From: Micavibrio aeruginosavorus
Lineage (GTDB): Bacteria; Pseudomonadota; Alphaproteobacteria; Micavibrionales; Micavibrionaceae
Assembly: GCA_003240795.1 (NCBI GenBank)
Contig: QFNK01000115.1
Span: 1-6,246, forward strand
DNA: 6,246 nt
Direction: 5' to 3'
Both the position numbers and the translations under genes were made by a program. The notes beneath the pieces are model-generated. The model was not told the origin of the DNA. It ran no database searches and was given only the letters and a program-made list of their open reading frames with translations. Shown here one piece after another: positions 1 to 5,624 of this stretch (its first letter is position 1; each line of letters starts with the position of its first letter).

Positions 1-1153
1 CATGCCCGTTTTGTCGAAGGCATACTGGACGGGCAAGACGTTTGACGAGACAACCTTCACTCCGTTCCTGTCCAACGGTGCCTATAAAATCGCGTCCATA
101 GATCCCGGGCGCCGCATCGTTTATGAACGCGTAAAGGATTACTGGGCGGCGGACATCCTTCCGAACAAGGGTCATTATAATTTCGACCGCGTCATCTATG
201 ACTTTTACCGCGACGACAGCGTCGCCTTCGAATCCTTCAAGGCCGGCGACCTGAACCTCCGCCGCGAATGGGACGCAGGCCTCTGGAAAAACGGCTATGA
301 CTTCCCCGGATTGAAACAGGGTAAAGCCGTCAAGGAAGCCATCAAGCACGGCCGCCCCGACCGCGTCCGCGGCTTCATCTACAACACCCGCCGCGAACCG
401 TTCAAGGATGTCCGCGTGCGTCAGGCGCTCGGTCTTGTCTTTGATTTTGAATGGGTCAATGCCAACCTTTATCACGGCCTCTACAGCCGCATAAACAGCT
501 ACTTCCCCGGCACCTATCTCGCGGCGCAGAACACGCCGCCCCAGCCGGTGAACGCCACGCCGGAGGACAAACGTGCAAATCTCCGCGCCGCCGACGCGCT
601 TTTGAAGGATGCCGGATGGGTCGTGAAGAACGGCATCCGTATCAACGAAAAAACGGGAAAGCCCCTGACATTCGAAATCATGCTCGACGACCCGTCGAAT
701 GAGAAGATCGCCCTTTCCTTTGTCCGCTCCCTGAAACGCCTCGGCATATCCCCCCGCGTCCGTGTTCTGGATTCCGCTGCTTTTCTTCGCAACATGAACG
801 GCTATGACTTCGACATGACGCTCTATTACTGGATGTCCACCCTCTCGCCGGGGACGGAACAGTATCTGTACTGGAGCTGCGAGGCCGCGGACACGCCGTC
901 CCGCTGGAACCACGCCGGAATTTGCGATAAAAATATCGATCTGCTAAGCAAGTCCATCGCCTCCGCAAAGTCGCGGGATGAGCTGGTGGAAAAAGTAAGA
1001 ACGCTGGATTCGGCCCTTATGGCCGGGCATTACATGATCCCACTTTACTACAATCCCACCGACTTCGTGGCGTACTGGAAACCGCTCGCACACCCCGAAA
1101 CCACGCCGATTTACGGCACGGTTCTGGAAACATGGTGGATGAACGCGCCATAG
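1..1153 (+). CDS. yejA: YejA-like oligopeptide ABC transporter substrate-binding protein, C-terminal part (5' end outside window)
   Basis: This is a periplasmic solute-binding protein of family 5 (SBP_bac_5). Such proteins capture oligopeptides and deliver them to an inner-membrane ABC permease; YejA of the YejABEF system also takes up microcin C. The visible 383 residues are the C-terminal two thirds of a protein usually about 600 long, and the reading frame is open to the left edge, so the ATG at 2 is probably internal. Family wording is clear: DPGRRIVYERVKDYW (residues 34-48), YNFDRVIYDFYRD (59-71), FKAGDLNLRREW (79-90), FKDVRVRQALGLVFDFEW (134-151) and a C-terminal HYMIPLYYNP (343-352). 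Two cysteines, C293 and C308, could form a periplasmic disulfide. The gene ends with TAG. No permease or ATPase gene follows, so partners must lie upstream or elsewhere. The family is near certain; the YejA-type assignment comes from remembered sequence resemblance, and the true ligand is unknown. Confidence 0.9.
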   Translation, partial: MPVLSKAYWTGKTFDETTFTPFLSNGAYKIASIDPGRRIVYERVKDYWAADILPNKGHYNFDRVIYDFYRDDSVAFESFKAGDLNLRREWDAGLWKNGYDFPGLKQGKAVKEAIKHGRPDRVRGFIYNTRREPFKDVRVRQALGLVFDFEWVNANLYHGLYSRINSYFPGTYLAAQNTPPQPVNATPEDKRANLRAADALLKDAGWVVKNGIRINEKTGKPLTFEIMLDDPSNEKIALSFVRSLKRLGISPRVRVLDSAAFLRNMNGYDFDMTLYYWMSTLSPGTEQYLYWSCEAADTPSRWNHAGICDKNIDLLSKSIASAKSRDELVEKVRTLDSALMAGHYMIPLYYNPTDFVAYWKPLAHPETTPIYGTVLETWWMNAP

Positions 1154-1214
1154 CCCCTTTCAAAAGGCGGCGGCGCTGTGGTTAAATATTGACGCAGACT
1201 AGATTCGCATTACT

Positions 1215-1219
1215 GGAAA
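1215..1219 (+). promoter_or_regulatory. Ribosome binding site favouring the lipoprotein start at 1225
   Basis: GGAAA lies five bases before the ATG at 1225, a normal Shine-Dalgarno distance. It supports this start over the in-frame TTG at 1189, which would add 12 residues ahead of an already complete lipoprotein signal peptide. The match is modest. Confidence 0.45.
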
Positions 1220-1224
1220 CACGC

Positions 1225-1782
1225 ATGAAACAGACGCTACGCTCCCTTCTCCTCATTTCCGTCGCCGCCGGAGGCCTCGCCGCCTGCGCCCTGCCGCCGA
1301 AGCTGGAGGACGCCCAATACTGGCAGCGCAAGAGCGCAACGTCCGCCCTCTACATGCGCGGACCAAAGGCTCAGCAGACGCTGCACAAGGATATTGCCGA
1401 CTGCACGAACGAAATCCGCGAACTGGAACGCATGGCTCCGCTGCGCGAAGCGATCCCTGCCGATAATCCGCCGGAAAGCCAGCGTTACAGCAGCAACCCT
1501 ATGGAATCGAACGCCGTCTCCGCCAAACTCTCCCGCTGGGACACGCCGAAGCGCAACGGGCATCTTTATTCCGAACATTTCAACTACACGGACTTTGAAG
1601 GGTGCATGGACTACAAAGGCTGGGAACGCGTAGAAGCCCTCCCGTACGAGCAAGCGAAAGTCGCGCGCGAAAGCTACATGGAAAATATCTTCGGCAACAA
1701 GTATCAGACGAAGTATCCGGAGCGTCAGTCGGGCAAGGCCGATCCTTACGCCAGCACGCCGGACACGAAGATCAACAACTAG
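1225..1782 (+). CDS. Small lipoprotein of unknown function with a C-terminal GCMDYKGW motif
   Basis: The 185-residue product starts with a classical lipoprotein signal peptide: MKQTLR, a hydrophobic stretch at residues 8-19, then lipobox LAAC with the lipidated Cys at 21. Residue +2 is Ala, not Asp, so by the E. coli Lol rule it would be sorted to the outer membrane. The mature part is hydrophilic, with no further membrane segment. It has two more cysteines, C60 in IADCTNE and C127 in FEGCMDYKGW; their regular setting suggests a disulfide or a structural role. The Phe-x-x-Cys-Met-x-x-Lys-Gly-Trp signature recalls small lipoproteins of alphaproteobacteria that I know only as uncharacterised. 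The tail, from about residue 165, is polar and probably disordered. The gene sits 71 bases after the YejA-like gene on the same strand and may be cotranscribed with it; no convincing promoter was found between them. The lipoprotein call is firm; its function is unknown. Confidence 0.85.
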   Translation: MKQTLRSLLLISVAAGGLAACALPPKLEDAQYWQRKSATSALYMRGPKAQQTLHKDIADCTNEIRELERMAPLREAIPADNPPESQRYSSNPMESNAVSAKLSRWDTPKRNGHLYSEHFNYTDFEGCMDYKGWERVEALPYEQAKVARESYMENIFGNKYQTKYPERQSGKADPYASTPDTKINN

Positions 1783-1809
1783 GCATCTTTTAAAACGTCA
1801 CGAACACCG

Positions 1810-1829
1810 CGCCCGCTTTATAGCGGGCG
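1810..1829. terminator. Perfect 8-bp hairpin between convergent genes, probable bidirectional terminator
   Basis: CGCCCGCT (1810-1817), loop TTAT (1818-1821) and AGCGGGCG (1822-1829) form a perfect, GC-rich 8-bp stem with a 4-base loop. It begins 27 bases after the lipoprotein stop codon, and its loop contains the stop codon of the minus-strand gene (TAA at 1820-1818). Placement between convergent genes fits a shared terminator. Neither side has a strong T-tract: on the plus strand the stem is followed only by TATGTTTGT, and on the minus strand a TTTT run comes about 15 bases later. Termination efficiency is therefore uncertain. Confidence 0.5.
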
Positions 1830-2777
1830 TATGTTTGTCCACCCGCCGACGCGCTTGCCGATTTTTTCCATCTGCGCCGCATTCGAGAAATTCACCACGG
1901 CAGGATACATGCCACCCGCCAGAACGCATCGCGCCAGCGTAGGCTCTCTCCCTTGCGCAGCCGCCGTTTCAAACGCCTGCATCATCGCATAACGCTCCCC
2001 GTGCGCCGTTGCTTTCTTTTCAAACGCGCTGGACGGATGATCCTCGTAAAACTTTTCCAGCTTCTGATAGATCGGGGAATTCGCCTGTTTCAGCACCTCC
2101 CCCACATCCTCGGACAGCGGCACCTCATACCGCGCAAGGCGCGCGACATCCTCCCTGTCCGTCATACGGCACAGGGCGCGGGCAATCCTGTAATCCGCCG
2201 CAGGCAGGAAATCCTTGAGCGCATCCACCCTAGCCAGCATGCGCCGCGACTGGAGCTCGCGCTGAGGCCCCAATTGCGCGGACATATTCACATGCACGTC
2301 CATTCTGGCCCAGCTATATGCCCCGTTCACAGAGCCCGCCTGGAAATTGAAAGATTCCTTGTCCAATGCCACCGATATTTCCACAAGCGACTTTAACCAC
2401 TCCTTGCCGATGCCGTTGCCCCGCAATTTCTCCTGCACGATCAGGGAAGATCCTGCCTCCCGCATACGCTCCGTCCCGCCGAACAGAAATTCACAACTTG
2501 CGGAAAAACGCTCCTTTTCCGCCGGTTCGACATGCAGGGTGATGCAATCGCGGTCTATTTCCGCCATTGCACTAACTTCACCGGTAAAATTGCGGGAAAA
2601 CACTGCATGGACTTCGGCCGGCTCCACCGGCACGAATTCATTCCAGACATCGACCCACGACTGCCGCACAGGCATGTAATCGGGATAGCGATGGATTTTC
2701 AGGGACGCATCGCCTTCAAAATCGGCCCGGCTAACTGGCCTGGTTCTTCGGGGCAAGGTGGATTGATATGCGCTCAT
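1818..2777 (-). CDS. Unrecognised protein with a GNAT-acetyltransferase-like core
   Basis: I do not recognise this 319-residue protein as a named family. Its middle resembles a GNAT acyl-CoA-binding core. VQEKLRGNGIGKEWLKSL (114-131) fits motif A, R-x-x-G-x-G/A followed by a helix. FNFQAGSVNGAYSWARMDV (143-161) fits the beta5/motif B region, N-x-x-A-x-x-x-(Y)-x-R-x-(G/F), but has Trp-Ala-Arg-Met-Asp in place of the usual Tyr and Gly-Phe. After residue 165 comes a mostly helical-looking, charged region of about 150 residues that is not typical of GNATs. There is no signal peptide or membrane segment, so it is presumably cytoplasmic. The ATG at 2777 lies inside the upstream glycosyltransferase gene (47-base overlap) with no clear Shine-Dalgarno sequence; an in-frame TTG at 2756 would still overlap, and Met35 would remove conserved-looking sequence. 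Translational coupling to the glycosyltransferase is likely. Coding is well supported; acyltransferase activity is inference. Confidence 0.7.
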   Translation of the reverse strand: MSAYQSTLPRRTRPVSRADFEGDASLKIHRYPDYMPVRQSWVDVWNEFVPVEPAEVHAVFSRNFTGEVSAMAEIDRDCITLHVEPAEKERFSASCEFLFGGTERMREAGSSLIVQEKLRGNGIGKEWLKSLVEISVALDKESFNFQAGSVNGAYSWARMDVHVNMSAQLGPQRELQSRRMLARVDALKDFLPAADYRIARALCRMTDREDVARLARYEVPLSEDVGEVLKQANSPIYQKLEKFYEDHPSSAFEKKATAHGERYAMMQAFETAAAQGREPTLARCVLAGGMYPAVVNFSNAAQMEKIGKRVGGWTNIRPL

Positions 2778-3729
2778 ACAAAGGATCGAAACTTTTTATT
2801 ATGTCAATAACTGACGATACCTTTAACCCATCCATCAGCGTCCGGTCAAGCGTCTTGGGACTATACCCTTCAAAATCGATCAGCTCGTCGAACGTCTGCG
2901 GCGTGCAGACATACCCCGCATGGTCGCCCCATGGCGCGTAGAGATGCGGCCAGCTCGGCCCGAACAGCCCCAGTGTCGGCACCCGCGCAGCGGCCGCCAT
3001 ATGCATCAGGCCGGAATCGTTGCCGATATAAAAATCACAACGGGCAAGCGCGGCGGCAACTTCCCCCGGCGTTCCCTTGGCGATCCCGTCCACACGGCGC
3101 GGGGGCGGCACGCTTTCCAGCACGGGCATGGCCTGCGCCTCCTCGCCCTTCGCCGCGAATACGGCGACCCGCGCGTTCGGCATCGGCCCGTCTTTGGACG
3201 TCATCCAGCGCACGACCTCGATAAAATTTTCCGCCGGCCACGTCTTGCCGATCCAGTTCGCCGATGGCCCGACCGCCAGCGTCATCCCGTCATAAGGCGG
3301 TAGCAAAGCATCCGCAAAGGCCTCCTGCCCGGGTGTAAAATACAATCGCGGCGCCGGAACGGCATCAAGCTGCATGAGGTACGCCGCCTGCTCCACCTTG
3401 TGAAGCGCCTCGCCCTTGCGTTTTCCGAACACATACCGCTTCTTCGCCCATATCAGGCGGGAGACGGCGGAATCGCGCAGATCCATCACCATATCCCATT
3501 TCGTCCCCGCGACCATCTTCCACAGCTCTATCCAATGGCCGTGATACGGTTTTTTCTTCAACGGGATGATCCGTGCGACGTTCGGGAATCCTTCGAAAAT
3601 ACTTTGCGGCAACGGCCCGCAGACGACCGTCACCTTGCCTTCCGGCCATGTTTGAAGCATATAATCCAGCAGTCCAGTAGAAAGGACCGCATCGCCGAGA
3701 CGCGTCGATGTGATAAACAGTATTTTCAT
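2731..3729 (-). CDS. Glycosyltransferase family 9 protein (ADP-heptose:LPS heptosyltransferase-like)
   Basis: GT9 enzymes move a sugar, classically heptose from ADP-heptose, onto the lipopolysaccharide core on the cytoplasmic face of the inner membrane. The 332-residue length is normal for the family. The N-terminal Rossmann domain opens MKILFITSTRLGDAVLSTGLL, with D13 matching the proposed catalytic Asp13 of E. coli WaaC. The C-terminal domain has GPSANWIGKTWP (154-165) in the donor-binding region, the hallmark NDSGLMHMA (237-245) and GLFGPSWP (254-261). The ATG at 3729 was chosen because the family begins at MKILFI and because a strong promoter lies so close upstream that the longer TTG start at 3756 (nine more residues) would not be transcribed. 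The 3' end overlaps the next gene by 47 bases. It diverges from ygfZ across 29 bases. Family assignment is firm; the exact donor and acceptor are unknown, and other GT9 proteins transfer other sugars. Confidence 0.92.
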   Translation of the reverse strand: MKILFITSTRLGDAVLSTGLLDYMLQTWPEGKVTVVCGPLPQSIFEGFPNVARIIPLKKKPYHGHWIELWKMVAGTKWDMVMDLRDSAVSRLIWAKKRYVFGKRKGEALHKVEQAAYLMQLDAVPAPRLYFTPGQEAFADALLPPYDGMTLAVGPSANWIGKTWPAENFIEVVRWMTSKDGPMPNARVAVFAAKGEEAQAMPVLESVPPPRRVDGIAKGTPGEVAAALARCDFYIGNDSGLMHMAAAARVPTLGLFGPSWPHLYAPWGDHAGYVCTPQTFDELIDFEGYSPKTLDRTLMDGLKVSSVIDIIKSFDPLYERISIHLAPKNQAS

Positions 3730-3750
3730 AGGCCTTATTAGACGGATAAG
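3723..3750 (+). promoter_or_regulatory. Weak candidate promoter for ygfZ
   Basis: TTTTCA (3723-3728), a 16-base spacer and GATAAG (3745-3750) each match four of six consensus bases. Start of transcription would fall near 3757, just before the ygfZ ATG, again giving an almost leaderless mRNA. No good Shine-Dalgarno sequence precedes 3759; the nearest, GGA at 3744-3746, is 12 bases away. The match is weak enough to arise by chance, and the real promoter may lie farther back inside the glycosyltransferase gene. Confidence 0.2.
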
Positions 3751-3765
3751 CTGCAATCATGTCAA
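3730..3765 (-). promoter_or_regulatory. Near-consensus sigma-70-type promoter for the glycosyltransferase operon
   Basis: On the minus strand, TTGACA (3765-3760, 6 of 6 to consensus) is followed by exactly 17 bases and TCTAAT (3742-3737, 5 of 6). Only seven bases separate the -10 box from the ATG at 3729. Standard geometry puts transcription start at 3730 or at the A of the ATG, predicting a leaderless mRNA. AAGG at 3736-3733 is only three bases from the ATG and upstream of the expected start, so it could not act as a ribosome binding site. The -35 box overlaps the ygfZ start codon at 3759-3761. It is a sequence match only; no transcript data. Confidence 0.65.
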
Positions 3766-4520
3766 AGCCATTCTCGGTCAAACTTTCCGCCCGCGGGCTT
3801 ATCCGCCTCGACGGCGCGGACGCGATCCCCTTCCTTCAGGGGCTGGTTTCGAACGATGTGTCAAAGGCCGATGCAAACACCATCGTCTATGCCTGCCTCC
3901 TGACGCCGCAGGGAAAATTCCTGCACGACTTTTTCATCCATAGAACGCCGGACGGGTTGCTTCTGGATTGCGAAGGCGGCGACCGCGCCCGCGATCTATA
4001 CGACCGCCTCACCAAATTCCGCCTGCGGGCGAAGGTTTCCCTGTCGGTCGAGGATAATGCAGATATATATGCCGTCGTCGGGACGGAGCACGGCCTGCCC
4101 GACCCGCGCCACCCCGCGCTAGGCTACCGCAGCTTCGAAAAGCCGGCGGTGGAGGAAGGCTCCTTCGCCGACTGGGACGCGCTCCGCATCTCCCTCCTTG
4201 TGCCGGACGGCAGCCGCGACATGGAACTTGAAAAATCGACGCTTCTGGAATGTGGCATAGAGAAACTGAACGGCATCGACTGGAAAAAAGGCTGCTACAT
4301 GGGGCAGGAACTCACCGCCCGCATGCACTACCGCGGCCTCGCTAAAAAGCATCTCTGCCTTGTCGATATAGATGGCGCGGCGCCGCCACCTTTTTCCGAC
4401 CTGCAAAACGGCGGACAGATGCGCTCCTCCTGCGGCGCGGTCGGCCTCGCCCTTTTAAAAGATGACGGCCTGTTCAGCACCGACTACGCCCCCGTCAAAC
4501 CGCGAAAGACCGATCTATGA
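3759..4520 (+). CDS. ygfZ: YgfZ/GcvT-like folate-binding protein (iron-sulfur cluster maintenance)
   Basis: YgfZ is a cytoplasmic relative of the glycine-cleavage T protein. It binds tetrahydrofolate and supports assembly or repair of certain iron-sulfur enzymes, including the tRNA methylthiotransferase MiaB. The diagnostic K-G-C-Y-x-G-Q-E signature is intact at residues 177-184 (KGCYMGQE), with the essential cysteine at C179. The N-terminus reads LSARGLIRLDGADAIPFLQGLVSNDV (9-34), typical of the family (gDa..FLQg..tnDv), followed by LLTPQGKFLHDFFI (47-60). The C-terminal barrel has GQMRSSCGAVGLALL (219-233). At 253 residues it is slightly short for the family but complete. It is divergent from the glycosyltransferase gene with 29 bases between starts, and its TGA overlaps the ATG of the next gene by four bases, so the two are almost certainly translated together. 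Confidence 0.94.
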   Translation: MSKPFSVKLSARGLIRLDGADAIPFLQGLVSNDVSKADANTIVYACLLTPQGKFLHDFFIHRTPDGLLLDCEGGDRARDLYDRLTKFRLRAKVSLSVEDNADIYAVVGTEHGLPDPRHPALGYRSFEKPAVEEGSFADWDALRISLLVPDGSRDMELEKSTLLECGIEKLNGIDWKKGCYMGQELTARMHYRGLAKKHLCLVDIDGAAPPPFSDLQNGGQMRSSCGAVGLALLKDDGLFSTDYAPVKPRKTDL

Positions 4521-5149
4521 GCCTGAAATATGTATTCTGGGATTCCGACAACACGCTCGTCTGCACCTACGACCATCACTGGTTCAAGCATGTCGAAACG
4601 TTGAAATCCCACGGCATCGTCCTGAACGATGAATGGAAGGAACGCGTCTACACCAACAACGGCGCGCAGAACTGGGAATGGATGGCCGCCGAACTCGGCC
4701 TTGGCGTAACAAAAGATCAGTATCTCGATGAAATCGACAGCTGGTACTACCGCAATATTTCCGACATCAAAATCCGCCCCGGCATTCTGGAGGCGCTCGA
4801 CGATCTGGACGCGCGCGGCATCCCCATGGGCGTTGTCTCCAACGGGCGTACCCGCTCCGTCATGGCCGCACTGAACGCAAAGCAACTTGCACCCCGATTT
4901 AAATTCATTTTGTGTATCGAGGATTACGAGGGCAGAAAGCCTCAGCCCGGCCCCTACCTCGCCGCCAAAACACGGATGCAGCAGGTAACGGGAAACTCAA
5001 TCGATGCATCGGAATGTCTGGTCATCGAAGATGATCCGAAGGGTGTGGAGTCAGGAACCGCGGCGGGCATGACCGTCCTTCACCGCGAAATCGGTGACGA
5101 CGATGCGGAGAAATTCCTGCACCGTCTGCGCGGCCTTATAAATCCTTGA
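4517..5149 (+). CDS. HAD-superfamily hydrolase (subfamily IA, phosphoglycolate phosphatase / beta-phosphoglucomutase-like)
   Basis: The 210-residue protein has all four HAD motifs. Motif I is VFWDSDNTLV with nucleophile D9 and acid/base D11. Motif II is VVSNG with S108. Motif III is K141 in GRKPQPGPY. Motif IV is LVIEDDPKGVESGTAAGM with D172 and D173 for Mg2+. Residues 15-85 between motif I and the core form a helical C1-type cap, which places it in subfamily IA. It should be a soluble Mg2+-dependent phosphatase or phosphomutase; the substrate cannot be told from sequence. The start ATG overlaps the ygfZ stop as ATGA, indicating translational coupling. The 3' end overlaps the convergent GNAT gene by 14 bases, and there is no terminator in between. 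Nothing in the sequence links its activity to YgfZ directly. Confidence 0.92.
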   Translation: MSLKYVFWDSDNTLVCTYDHHWFKHVETLKSHGIVLNDEWKERVYTNNGAQNWEWMAAELGLGVTKDQYLDEIDSWYYRNISDIKIRPGILEALDDLDARGIPMGVVSNGRTRSVMAALNAKQLAPRFKFILCIEDYEGRKPQPGPYLAAKTRMQQVTGNSIDASECLVIEDDPKGVESGTAAGMTVLHREIGDDDAEKFLHRLRGLINP

Positions 5150-5624
5150 TCATCATCAGCGACAGGTCGTCGTCTATCATATACGATTTGTAAGGCACGA
5201 CGCCTTCGCGGTCATACGTTACGCCGTTGCCGTCGGGCACATAGCCCAGACGCACATATAAAATCTGCGCCGCGCCGTAATCCTTGAAAAGTCCGACACT
5301 GATGCCGATCTGCCCGCGCCCCATCGCGCGCGCTTTCCCCTCGCACCATTTGATAAGGGCGGTTGCTATGCCGCGCCGCCTTTGCGACCGCACGACGTTC
5401 AGGTCCTGTATCTCCGGTATTTCAAGACGGCGATAAAGGCTATAACGCGGCGCATGATTCAAGATACAGAACCCGCAATCCTCGCCGTTCCATGACGCGA
5501 TCAAGACATCGCACTCTCCGGCGAAAACATGCTCGAAATATCCGTCGTCTTTCTTGCCGATGCTGTCATACAGCCTGTAAAGAAGCGGAATATCCTCCCG
5601 CCCCGCCTCGCGTATGTCGATCAT
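5136..5624 (-). CDS. GNAT-family N-acetyltransferase
   Basis: The 162-residue product is a standard single-domain GNAT enzyme, which transfers an acetyl group from acetyl-CoA to an amine. It opens with MIDIREAGREDIPLLYRLYD, the usual family start. Acetyl-CoA-binding motif A is IQDLNVVRSQRRRGIATALI (72-91), with the RRRGIA pyrophosphate loop at 82-87. Motif B is YGAAQILYVRLGYVPDG (116-132 region), with Y123 as the likely general acid and the LGY turn. The frame stays open upstream to 5915, but that part lies antisense-free within sppA in another frame and reads as arginine-rich nonsense; the ATG at 5624 gives the family N-terminus. This ATG overlaps the sppA TGA by four bases (ATGA), so the two are translationally coupled. 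The substrate is unknown: small molecule, peptide or ribosomal protein are all possible. Confidence 0.9.
   Translation of the reverse strand: MIDIREAGREDIPLLYRLYDSIGKKDDGYFEHVFAGECDVLIASWNGEDCGFCILNHAPRYSLYRRLEIPEIQDLNVVRSQRRRGIATALIKWCEGKARAMGRGQIGISVGLFKDYGAAQILYVRLGYVPDGNGVTYDREGVVPYKSYMIDDDLSLMMIKDL

Noticed and set aside
1156..1167. CCTT/AAGG short inverted repeat after the YejA-like gene as a terminator
   Set aside because: The stem is only four pairs, with no T-tract. It would not be stable enough for an intrinsic terminator.
1189..1217. TTGACG at 1189-1194 as the -35 box of a lipoprotein promoter
   Set aside because: The base positions 16-17 later (TACTGG or ACTGGA) are poor -10 boxes, and a Caulobacter-type -10 would be only two bases away. 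The evidence is too weak to list as a feature.
1237..1653. Minus-strand 138-residue open frame opposite the lipoprotein
   Set aside because: The plus-strand frame has a full signal peptide, lipobox and family motif; the opposite frame has no recognisable domain and is a product of GC-rich codon use.
3365..3781. Minus-strand 138-residue open frame across the start of the glycosyltransferase and ygfZ
   Set aside because: It is out of frame with the clear GT9 gene, has unlikely composition and no motif, and would span the strong promoter; it is a shadow of the real gene.
5147..5152. TGATCA palindrome at the convergent HAD/GNAT end
   Set aside because: A six-base palindrome with no loop is expected by chance and does not form a terminator.
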